Shown here piece after piece: positions 53,001 through 62,600 of a DNA stretch of 64,000 bases (position 1 is the stretch's first letter; each line of letters begins with the position of its first letter). The translations under genes and the position numbers were made by a program. Below the pieces are notes generated by a model. That model was not told where the DNA came from. It did no database searches and saw nothing but the letters and a program-made list of their open reading frames with translations. Where the stretch lies: NCBI RefSeq assembly GCF_965223525.1, contig NZ_OZ245005.1, forward strand, positions 1,488,001 through 1,552,000. The letters run 5' to 3'. This DNA comes from Leptofilum sp965223525. Its GTDB lineage: Bacteria > Chloroflexota > Anaerolineae > Promineifilales > Promineifilaceae.

Positions 53001-56000
53001 TGGCCGGTCGGTCGCTGCTACCTCAGCGCGTGGCTCATTTGTGGACGCTCAACCAGTTACAAGACTCAGACCGGACGCAGGTTTATTATCAAAATCAGGA
53101 TTTGGGTTTTTTCAGTCTCTTCTTTTTGGCGCAGGCGTTAGGTGAAGAGGGGTTGCCGGGGACGTTGGACGTAACGGCCGTTACCAACGGCAGCCAGCGC
53201 ATAGACGACGAACAGGTTCCCTACCCAGACAAAGCCACCCTGCTGGGGCCAATCAAGGTGATGCCCCGCGAATTTCCTGGCGTTACGGCGCGACTGGTGG
53301 ATTTGGCACTCCCAGCCAATTTGCTGCCAGATCAAATTGAGGGATTGGCCACGCTCATCAAGGCGGATTTGTTGGCGGAACCCCAGGATGGTTTGTTTGC
53401 ATACCGGAACGGCCGTCGCTGGCAGCAGCAGTTTGAAGCTGCACCCCAGCCAGAAGCCAATCTGGACGATTCGCGCATCAAGCAAGGCGGCGTCTACCTC
53501 ATCACCGGTGGTATGGGCGGCATTGGTTTGGTCATGGCCGAGCATTTGGCAGAGACGGCGCAGGCAAAGCTGGTGCTGTTGAGCCGCTCTGGGTTGCCCA
53601 AGCGGGAGATGTGGGCTGACTGGATTAAAAATCACACCGTGACGGACAAAACCAGCCGCCGCATTCAGAAAATTCAGGCACTAGAAGCCGCTGGTGCTGA
53701 GGTTTTGGTGGTGGATGCTGATGTGACCAACCGAGAGCAGGTGAAGCAAGCCATTGCCCAGGCCAAGCACCGTTTTGGCACAATCGACGGCGTTGTTCAT
53801 GCGGCTGGCGTACTGGATGACAATTTGATCCAGCTCAAAACCGCGCAAGAGGCGGGGCGCGTACTGGCTCCCAAAGCACGCGGTGCGTTGCTGCTGGATG
53901 AATATTTAGCTGATGATTCGCTTGATTTCTTTGTGCTATTTTCCTCCACCAGTACAGAAATTGGCGCGGCCGGGCAGGTGGATTACGTGGCGGCCAATGC
54001 TTTCCTGAACGCTTTTGCCGAGAGCAAAACGGCCGCTTCCCAAACGTTTGCCGTCGCCGTGAATTGGGGTGTTTGGCAAGAAGTGGGTATGGCGGTGGAT
54101 GCGGCCGTGCGCCTGGGCATGGCAGATGAAGTGCAATCCATTGGCACCGATGTCCCTCATCCTTTGCTGGATAAAATCATCGTGGAATCTGAGGATGAGA
54201 TTGTTTACGCCACCAACTACCGTACCGACACGCACTGGATTTTGGATCAGCACCGCATTAAGGATGGCGAGGCACTCATTCCCGGCACGGGCTATCTGGA
54301 AATTGCCAAAGCTGCGCTGGAGAAGGGAACCCCCAACGGCCCGGTAGAGATTGAGGATTTGTTTTTCTTGTCGCCGCTGGAAGTTTATGAGGATGAAACC
54401 CGTGAAGTGCGCGTCTCGCTAGAGAAAAACGGCGCGGGCTATGGCTTCACTGTTACCAGCCGCACGCCAGAATACACTTGGCAAGAGCATGTGCGTGGTA
54501 AGGTGAAAAACGGCCGTTCGCCACAGCACCCCACCCACAGCATCCAGGAAATTGCGACCCGCTGCAACCTGCGTGAAGTACGCTACGCACCAATGGAGCA
54601 GGAAACCAAGCAAGAAGCCTATCTCAATTTTGGCCCACGCTGGAAGAATCTGCGGCAGGTTTGCTACGGCGAAAATGAGGTGTTGGCCATGCTGGAGTTG
54701 CCGGAGCAGTTCAGCGGCGACCTGGACAGCTTTTCTCTGCACCCGGCGTTGATGGATTTAGCGACCAGTGCGGGCTTGCCGTTGGTGGATGGCTACGAAA
54801 GTAGCGACGATTTTTACGTGCCACTGTCGTACAAAAAGGTGCAGGTGCATGGGCCGCTGCCGCGACGCATTTACAGCCATGTGCGCCACAACAAAGACGG
54901 CCGTAACCACCAAGAAGTCCCCGCCTTTGACGTAACGATTATGGATGAAGACGGCCGTTCGCTCGTCGAGATTAACGAATTCATGCTCAAGCGAGTGAGC
55001 TACGAAACGATGGTGAATGGCAAGAAGCAGAATAGAGGTGGTGGCGAAACGGCCGCTGCTGCCGACGCTGAACCCAGCCTGCTGCAATTAGCCCTGACGG
55101 ATGGTATCGCCCCCGCCGAAGGCATGGAAGCCCTCGGCCGCATCCTCAGCCACAAAGTGCCGCCGCAAATGATTGTTACCTCGCTGGATTTGCAAGGCTT
55201 GGTAGACCAGGCCAACAGCGAGCAGGACGATGGCGACGATGGTGGCCTCAAACTTTCCCGGCCAGAACTGCAAAGCAGCTACGAAGCGCCGCGCAACGAA
55301 CTAGAGCAAAACCTGGTCAAAATTTGGGAAGAACTGCTGGGCATCACCGATATTGGCATCCACGATGATTTCTTTGAGCTAGGCGGTCACTCACTCATCG
55401 CCGTGCGGCTTTTTGCCAAAATCAAAAAAACCTACGCAGTGGATCTCTCCCTGGCGACACTGTTTGAGGCACCAACTATCGCTGAATGCGCCGATTTGTT
55501 GCATACGGAGTACGACGTACCCGTGGAAGCTGCTCGAGAATCAGCCCAACCCAAAGAGCGCAAGCGTCGCCGTGCTTCTGGCGAATGGACGCCGCTGGTT
55601 GCCATTCAGTCTAAGGGAAACAGGATTCCGTTCTTCTGTGTACATGGTGGCTTTGGCAATGTGCTGAACTTTTATGATCTCACCCGCTACCTGGGGCCAG
55701 ACCAACCATTTTATGGTCTGCAAGCGCGGGGCGTAGATGGCAAGCAGCCCCCATTTGCCACGTTGCCAGAGATGGCGGCCGAATATGTGAAGCAGATGCG
55801 CGCTGTGCAGCCAGAAGGCCCCTACATGATGGGCGGCTTTTCGATGGGCGGCGAAGTGGCCTATGAGATGGCCCAGCAGCTTCACGCCCAGGGGCAAGAG
55901 GTGGCGCTGGTGGCTTTGCTAGACACGCACAACCCAGAATTCGCCCGTCGGCGCCAAAACGTGCTGCGTATGGCAGAAGGGCCAGACAGCATTGCCGGAA

Positions 56001-56434
56001 CCACCAACAAAGATATGACAGAGTATGGAGAAGGGCTCATTTTTAAGCTGCGCTTGTTCAGACGCTGGGCGGGCATCAAAATGCAGTTAGCACGTAAGGA
56101 TTTGCAAAAATACCGCTTGTTCTGGCGCGTGCGCCGGATGCTGCGGGCTGGGCAAACATTGCCGCAATCACTCATTTCGCCCTACTTGTGGAAGGCTCAC
56201 GTAGATTTGGTGAACAACCACAAGCCAAAGCCATATCCTGGCCGCGTAACGCTATTCCGCGCCAGCGAAACGGAAGTGAGCAATCCCAATGGTGAAGGAA
56301 TTGGTTGGTCGCGGCTGGCACAGGGCGGTTTGGACGTTCACATCATTCACGGTACACACAATATTGTCAAGGAGCCATACGTGGCTGAACTAGCCCGGAT
56401 GTTGAAGCTGAGTATTGACAGGGCTGTCGTGTAA
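50018..56434 (+). CDS. Type I polyketide synthase, KS-AT-KR-DH-ACP-TE
   Basis: 2138 residues. KS (12-435) has Cys186 in TACSTSL, His322 in EAHGTGT and His362 in KTNIGHLDTAAG. AT (about 530-830) has Ser634 in GHSMGEY. A structural KR half begins at FYKRSWQ, then the catalytic KR (1155-1340) with LITGGMGGIG. After it, not before, comes a dehydratase-like domain (1400-1670) with DQHRIKDGEALIPGTGYLE (His1412) and HPALMDLATSAG (Asp1580). ACP Ser is 1792 (LGGHSLIAV). The TE has Ser1942 in GGFSMGG. One round of two-carbon extension, reduction and dehydration followed by release is predicted, though the TE may act in trans. It follows the glycine-type NRPS by 73 bp, so a Gly-ketide is plausible. Confidence 0.92.
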   Translation: MSNQDILDALEGTEIAVVGMAGRFPGAQDIETFWRNLRDGVESVTFYTDEELREADVPEALLRNPNYVKSGAPLDDMDKFDASFFGFGPRDAAIMDPQHRNFLEVAWSALEHAGYDPERFDGAIGVFGGSGHNAYMPYNLLTNPDLVASVGFFLLRHTGNDKDFLTTRVSYLMNLRGPSVNVQTACSTSLVAIHMASQSLLSGECDMALAGGVTLEMPHRQGYLFQDGEILSSDGHCRSFDADSDGTIFGSGVGVVTLRRLADAIEDGDTIHAVIKGSAVNNDGSGKVNYLAPSVDGQAGAIAEAIALANIDASTIDYVEAHGTGTRIGDPIEVTALTQAFRQTTDEKQFCGLGSVKTNIGHLDTAAGVAAFIKVAQSLRHKQIPASLNFTNPNPMLNLEDSPFFVNHELRDWEGNGSPRRAGISSLGVGGTNAHVVVEEAPLLEPSSDSRSWQLLQLSAKSKNALDAASQKLARFLQENPDVPLADVAYTLQVGRQPMPHRRVVAVQDAADAAAVLADGDRKRIMTQQAGDAEPSVVFMFPGGGAQYPNMGRDLYETESVYRKAIDECLALVRPHLNTDLRQLIFPTDENLEQATEELKRPSRNLPAIFMTEYALAQLWRSWGIEPAAMTGHSMGEYTAACLAGVLSLKDALFIVTLRGKLFETLPEGGMISVPMTEEALQPYLADGLSIAVINNPELCVVSGEVAALEKLEAVLAEQEVEYRRVRINVAAHSPMLDPILDEFGRELAKIQFNQPTMPFISNVTGNWITPEEATNPQYWVRHLRHTVRFADGLTTLLDEPNRVFLEVGPGQTLSSLLRMHPEKDKTHTAVASLRHRKEELSDLQFALTSLGRLWLTGVMPDWAAFYADEVRYRVPLPTYPFERQRYWIEPGNTLFSGAEVTKSVLAKMPELEDWFYKRSWQLTDKPSAGVVEPITWLLFKDELGIGEQVQQQLQAAGHTVLAVTVGEQFRQLGEFTYEVNPRARIDYDTLVEELAGRSLLPQRVAHLWTLNQLQDSDRTQVYYQNQDLGFFSLFFLAQALGEEGLPGTLDVTAVTNGSQRIDDEQVPYPDKATLLGPIKVMPREFPGVTARLVDLALPANLLPDQIEGLATLIKADLLAEPQDGLFAYRNGRRWQQQFEAAPQPEANLDDSRIKQGGVYLITGGMGGIGLVMAEHLAETAQAKLVLLSRSGLPKREMWADWIKNHTVTDKTSRRIQKIQALEAAGAEVLVVDADVTNREQVKQAIAQAKHRFGTIDGVVHAAGVLDDNLIQLKTAQEAGRVLAPKARGALLLDEYLADDSLDFFVLFSSTSTEIGAAGQVDYVAANAFLNAFAESKTAASQTFAVAVNWGVWQEVGMAVDAAVRLGMADEVQSIGTDVPHPLLDKIIVESEDEIVYATNYRTDTHWILDQHRIKDGEALIPGTGYLEIAKAALEKGTPNGPVEIEDLFFLSPLEVYEDETREVRVSLEKNGAGYGFTVTSRTPEYTWQEHVRGKVKNGRSPQHPTHSIQEIATRCNLREVRYAPMEQETKQEAYLNFGPRWKNLRQVCYGENEVLAMLELPEQFSGDLDSFSLHPALMDLATSAGLPLVDGYESSDDFYVPLSYKKVQVHGPLPRRIYSHVRHNKDGRNHQEVPAFDVTIMDEDGRSLVEINEFMLKRVSYETMVNGKKQNRGGGETAAAADAEPSLLQLALTDGIAPAEGMEALGRILSHKVPPQMIVTSLDLQGLVDQANSEQDDGDDGGLKLSRPELQSSYEAPRNELEQNLVKIWEELLGITDIGIHDDFFELGGHSLIAVRLFAKIKKTYAVDLSLATLFEAPTIAECADLLHTEYDVPVEAARESAQPKERKRRRASGEWTPLVAIQSKGNRIPFFCVHGGFGNVLNFYDLTRYLGPDQPFYGLQARGVDGKQPPFATLPEMAAEYVKQMRAVQPEGPYMMGGFSMGGEVAYEMAQQLHAQGQEVALVALLDTHNPEFARRRQNVLRMAEGPDSIAGTTNKDMTEYGEGLIFKLRLFRRWAGIKMQLARKDLQKYRLFWRVRRMLRAGQTLPQSLISPYLWKAHVDLVNNHKPKPYPGRVTLFRASETEVSNPNGEGIGWSRLAQGGLDVHIIHGTHNIVKEPYVAELARMLKLSIDRAVV

Positions 56435-56461
56435 AAGCGGGAGAGTATAGGTAGATCAATC

Positions 56462-56662
56462 ATGGAAAAACAACCAGAATATCTGTTTACAGTCGTTATT
56501 AACCATGAGGAACAATACTCAATCTGGCCTGCAGGGCAAACCATCCCCAATGGGTGGCGTGCCGTCGGGCAGGTGGGGTCTAAGGAGGCTTGTCTGGCGT
56601 ACATCAACCAAGTATGGACAGACATGAGACCCCTCAGCGTGCGTCAACACGCCTCGTCATAG
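56462..56662 (+). CDS. MbtH-like protein
   Basis: 66 residues with the MbtH signature: FTVVINHEEQYSIWPAG, PNGWRAVGQVGSKEACLAYI and VWTDMRPLSVRQ. MbtH proteins bind A domains and are often needed for their activity or folding. It lies 27 bp after the PKS and directly before the large NRPS, whose A domains are its likely partners. Confidence 0.94.
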   Translation: MEKQPEYLFTVVINHEEQYSIWPAGQTIPNGWRAVGQVGSKEACLAYINQVWTDMRPLSVRQHASS

Positions 56663-56686
56663 TTTTTAGAGCTACCCCAACCAAAT

Positions 56687-59600
56687 ATGAATCGCGTCAT
56701 CGTAGAAAATCCCTCGTTGCCGGAGCGTTTTGTAAGGCAAGCACATCAATCACCTGAGGCTCCGGCTGTTTGCACCCAAACTGAGCAATTGACTTTTGCG
56801 GCGCTAAACGGCCGTACCAATCAACTCGCCCGCCTGCTACAAAAACAGGGGGTAGGGGCAGAGACGGCCGTGGCTGTTTATTTGGATCGGTCTGTGGAGA
56901 TGGTGGTGGCGCTGCTGGCGGTGCTAAAAGCTGGGGCAGCCTATGTGCCCGTTGATCCTGGCTATCCCCCTGAGCGAATTGAGTACATGCTGGCAGATGC
57001 GGAAACGGCCGTTTGCCTCACCAACTCCCAGCTAGCCCACAAGCTGCCCGCTGCTGCCCAAAATAAAGTCATCTTGCTCGATCAATCTGAATACATCTTA
57101 TCCCTCTTGCCCGACGACGATGTGATGGTAACAGTTCAGCCGGAAAATCTAGCCTACGTTATTTACACTTCGGGTTCCACCGGCAAGCCCAAAGGAGCGA
57201 TGATCACCCATCGCGGCTTGGCCAACTACCTGGATTGGGCAGTGGCGGCGTATCCAGCCCAGGCTGGCGGTGCGCCCGTCCACTCTTCCGTTGGCTTTGA
57301 CCTGACCGTGACCAGCCTGTTTGTGCCGCTGCTGGCCGGGCAGCCGGTGCACCTGCTGCTGGAGGGGGATGTGGGCAATTTGCTGGGGCAAGCCCTTACC
57401 CAGCCAGGTGGGTTTGGCCTGGTTAAAATCACGCCTGCCCATTTGCTGCTGCTCAACCAGATTGTGCCAGCCGAACAGGCAGCCACGGCCACGCAATCAT
57501 TCGTGATTGGGGGCGAGCAGCTAACGGCCGAACAGCTTGCCTTTTGGCGTAAACACGCTCCCCACACCCGCCTCTTTAACGAATATGGCCCCACAGAGAC
57601 GGTGGTTGGCTGCTGTGTCTATGAGATTGTGCTGGAGGACGCCCTGACTGGCACAGTGCCCATTGGCCAGCCCATCGCCAACACGCAGCTTTACGTGCTG
57701 GATGAGCAAATGCAGCTTGTGCCGGAAGGCGAGGTTGGCGAACTGTACGTTGGTGGCGAAGGTGTGGCGCGTGGTTATTTGAAACGGCCGTCTCTCACCG
57801 CCGAGAAATTTGTACCAGACCCGTTCAGCGGCGTTCCCAGCAGCCGCCTGTACCGCACCGGAGATTTAGCCCGCTGCCGGCCAGATGGCCAATTTGAATT
57901 TTTGGGACGCATTGATCACCAGGTGAAAATTCGCGGCTACCGCATTGAGCTGGGCGAAATTGAGGCGGTGCTGGGACAACATGAGAACGTCCGGGAAACG
58001 GCCGTACTCGTCCATGAAACCGCAGGCAGCAAGCAGCTTATTGCCTACCTCACCGCCGAACAAGCCCCCGCACCGCAAACAGAGGGTTTGCGCGACTTTT
58101 TGGCCCTGCAGTTGCCAGACTACATGATTCCGGCGCGATTTGTGTGGCTGGAGAGGATGCCGCTGACCATCAACGGCAAGATTGATCGCCAAGCGTTGCC
58201 CGCGCCAGCCAGCGTGCGGCCAGACCTGCCCCAGCCCTACGCCCCGCCGCGCACTACTCAGGAAGAAACGCTGGCAGAGATTTGGGCAGAGGTGCTGGGC
58301 GTGAATCCGGTTGGTATCCACGATAGCTTTTTTGGCCTGGGCGGTGACTCGATCAACGCCATCCAGATTTTGGTGCAGGCCAAACAGGCGGGGCTGCACT
58401 TTTCGCTGGCAGATTTGTTCAATTTGCAAACGATTGCTCGCTTGTTGCCACAGTTGGCTCAACAATTAGAAATTGCCGAGGCAGATGTGACGGCCGTTCC
58501 GCCAAAACCGTTTAGCCTGATCAACGCCGCAGACCGTGCCAAGCTGCCGCCTGCTGTCGAAGATGCCTATCCACTGAGCAAGCTGCAGGCTGGGATGCTG
58601 TTTCATTCTGAGCTAGAAGCGGAGACAACGGTTTTCCATAACGTAACTAATTGGCAGATTGAGGGGAAATTTGAGGGGGAGCTGCTGGCAACGGCCGTAC
58701 AGCAACTCGCCCAGCGACACCCCGTTTTACGCACCAGCTTCGATCTCACTAGCTTCAGCGAGCCACTGCAACTTGTTTGGTCGCAAGTGCAAATCCCCGT
58801 AACCTTGCACGATTTGCGCGGGCTGGATGACGCTGCCCAAACGTCCGAAATTGAGCACTCGGTGGCGCAAACCATCAGCGAAAAGTTCGACTGGACGCAG
58901 CCACCGCTGCTGCGCTTTCACTTTTTCCAGCGCAGTACCAGCAGCTTCCAGATGATCATGGCGGAGCATCACGCCATTTTGGATGGCTGGAGCATTGCCT
59001 CGCTAGCGACAGAACTGTTCCAGACATACCAGAGGCTGCTGGCAGGCGAAGCCGTTCAGCAGGAGCCTGGCCTGGCTTTCTGGCAATTTGTGGCGGCAGA
59101 GCAGGCAATTCTCGGTTCAGATGCGGCGCAGGTGTTTTGGCAAGCGGCATTGGCCGAGAGCAGCGTGAGCACCGTGCCACGCCTGCCGCTGCCCACCGCA
59201 GCAGATGATTTGCCGGAATCGGCCACTTATCAAACCGTCCTCCCCGCCAACGAGGTGACCCAGCTAAAAGCGGTGGCGCAGCAGGCGGGCGTGCCGCTAA
59301 AAACCGTGCTGCTGGCGGCGCACCTGAAGGTACTGGGCTTTATCTGTGGGCAAAATGATGTACTGAGCGGGTTGGTGATGAACGGCCGTCCTGAACAAAG
59401 CGGCAGCAAACGGGCGTTAGGCTTGTTCCTCAACACGGTTCCCTTCCGCCAAAAGCTCGCGCCCGGCAGTTGGCTAGACCTCATCCAGCACACCTTTGCC
59501 ACCGAAAACGAGATTCTGCCCCATCGCCGCTTTCCCCTGGCTGAAATTCAACAAATGCACGGCGGACAGCCCCTGTTTGAAGTGCCATTCAACTATTTGC

Positions 59601-62600
59601 ACTATCATCTATTTGGGGAATTAGCTGCTGACAGCCAGATCAGCATCGTGGACAAGCAATTTATTGGCTATACCAACTTTGATTTGGCGGTGGAGGCGGA
59701 ACTGCATCCTACGGATGGCACGCTGGTGCTGCGGCTGGCCTACAAACGGTCCGAATTTGGTGCGGCTCGGATCGAGCAGATGGCGGGCTATTTGGTGCGG
59801 ACGCTGGCGGTAGTTGCGGCGGAGCCAGAGGCAGCACACCATCAATTTTCACTGTTGAGCGTTGCCGAGCAGCAGATGCTGCTGGTAGATTGGAACGCCA
59901 CCGGAGCGGCCGTTCCCCATCAACTCATCCACCGCTGGGTAGAAACTGTGGCTGACGCGATGCCGGAGAAAACGGCCGTTGCCTACCAAAACCAGCAAAT
60001 ACCCTACGCACAGTTAAATGCCAAAGCCAACCAGCTTGCCCACTATCTACAGGCCAACGGCATCGGCCCGGAAAGCGTTGTGGCCGTTTACCTCAACCGT
60101 TCGCCAGAGATGGTCATTGCGGCGTTGGCCGTCCTCAAGGCAGGAGGTGCCTACCTGCCGTTAGACCCCACCTATCCCACCGAGCGCATCCGTTACATGC
60201 TAGAAGACGCCCAACCCGCCGCCCTGCTCACCCAAGAAGAAATAGTTGCAAGTGCTCATTCACAATTCACAATTAAACTGGATGCCGACTGGCCCCAAAT
60301 TGCCAAACACAGCCAAGAAAACCCTACCAGCCCGGTAACGGCCGATAATGCAGCCTACATCATTTACACGTCTGGCTCGACGGGGCGGCCGAAGGGTGTC
60401 GTGGTGACGCATCGGGGCGTGCCAAACATGGCGCAGGCGCATCACAAAGAGTTTGCCATCGGGTCAGAGAGCCGGGTGCTTCAATTTGCCGCCTTTGGCT
60501 TCGATGCCTCCGTCTCTGAAATTTTTGTGACGCTGACGGCAGGCGCAACGTTAGTGCTGGCAGATGCTGAGGCGATGCTGCCCGGCTCGGATTTGGCAGA
60601 ATTGGTGGAGAGGCAGGGGGTTACGGCCGTTACCCTCCCCCCATCTGCCCTTGCCATTCTCAACCCGGCCGATTTCCCCGATTTGCAAACGGTGGTGGCT
60701 GCCGGGGAAGCCTGTTCAGCCGAGGTGGTGGCCCGCTGGTCGCCCGGACGCCGTTTCATCAATGGGTATGGTCCCACAGAGGGAACGGTTTGTGCCACAA
60801 CGGCCGTTCTTACCCCAGCCGATACCCACGTTCACATTGGCCGCCCCATTGACAACGTGCAGCTATTTGTACTAAACGAAGAGCAGCAGCCCGTGCCTGT
60901 TGGCACGCCCGGCGAGCTTTACGTCGGCGGTATTGGCTTGGCGCGTGGCTACCTGAACCGGCCAGCACTGACGGCGGAACGGTTTGTTCCGTTATCCGTG
61001 AGCGGTAATCGGTTGTCGGTAAACGGTGATCAGTTACCGATTACCGATCACCGTTTACTGAATACTGTTTACCGCACGGGAGATCTTGTTCGTTACTTGC
61101 CAGACGGCAACCTCGAATTTTTGGGGCGGCTGGATCATCAGGTGAAAATTCGCGGCTACCGCATTGAGTTGGGCGAGGTTGAGGCGGCATTGCGGCGGGA
61201 AACGGCCGTGCAAGACGCGCTTGTCCTCGCCAGGGATGATGCAGGCACGGGGCCGCAGCTGGTTGCTTACGTGGTGGGGACAACGATGGCAGTGGCTGAT
61301 TTGCGTGATGCGCTTGCCCAGCAGCTTCCCGCGTACATGATTCCCACCGCTTTTGTAATACTAGATGTGTTTCCACTGACGCCCAACGGTAAAATTGACC
61401 GCCACGCGCTGCCCGAACCAACGGCCGTTGCCACCACCGCTTATGTTGCCCCCCGCACCGAAGTAGAAACCGTTATCGTCAATGTATGGGCAGAAATCCT
61501 AAACCTGCCCAAAGTGGGCATCCACGATAACTTTTTTGAGCTAGGGGGCCACTCCTTGCTGGCTACCCAACTGGTGACGCAGCTGCGCCAAACATTGCAG
61601 ATCACCCTGCCGTTGCGGACGCTGTTTGATGCCCCAACCGCTGCCCAACTAACCGAGGCTGTTCTGCAATTGCCCAACGAATGTGAGCGCGTTATGCAGG
61701 TGGCGCGGGCTTTGTTAGCTGGGGTCGGCACGGTGTCATTCGCCACGATTTTGCCCCGTCCCGCTGCGGCTGATCCGCTGCCGCTCTCATTGGCGCAGCA
61801 GCGATTATGGTTTTTGGAGGCGCTGTCGCCCGGCACGGCGTTGTTCAATACGCCGCTGGCACTGCGCCTGAGTTGTGTGCTGGATGAGACTGCTCTGGCG
61901 CAGGCGTGCCAGGCATTGGTTGATCGGCATGAGGGGTTACGCACCACGTTTACGGCCGTTTCTGGCACGCCCCAGCAAATCATCCACAATCGCTGGCCCA
62001 TTACGCTAGAAACCATGCAGGTGACAACTGATAGCTTGGATGAATTGATGCAAACGGCCGTGCAACGGCCGTTCGATTTGGAAAAAGGGCCGCTGCTGCG
62101 CTGCCATCTGCTACAGAGCAGCTCCACTGACCACATTTTGCTGCTCGTTTTCCACCACATGGTTTTCGATGGCTGGTCGGCCAAAGTGGTGGTGGATGAG
62201 CTGGTGGCTTTATACGAAACCTTTGCCCAGCAGCGCCAGCCGACATTGCCAGACCTGCCCATCCAATATGCCGATTACGCCATTTGGCAGCGCGAGTGGC
62301 TTGCAGGTGCGCGGCTGCAAACGCAGCTGCATTATTGGCAAGCGCAGTTGGCTGGTGACCTGCCGCTGCTGCAGCTACCCACCGACAAACCGCGCCCTGC
62401 GGTAAAGACGCATCGCGGCGGGGTGGAAACCGTCTTGCTACCGCCTGAACTGCTGGGGCAGGTGCTGGCCTTGAGCCAGCAAACGGAGACCACGCCGTTT
62501 ATGCTGCTGTTGGCGGCGTTTCAGGTCTTGCTACATCGGTACACCGCTCAGGAAGATATTTTGGTGGGTACGCCCATCGCCAATCGGCAGCAGCCGGACT

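Noticed and set aside
21237..61072. Repeats in A domains as frameshift or assembly artefacts
   Set aside because: Five independent copies all keep frame and lie at the same structural position between intact motifs; random assembly errors would not do this.
61441..62262. 273-codon minus-strand frame inside the last NRPS gene
   Set aside because: It is fully antisense to the T and C domains of the NRPS. The plus-strand frame is continuous and has HHMVFDGWS and the other motifs.
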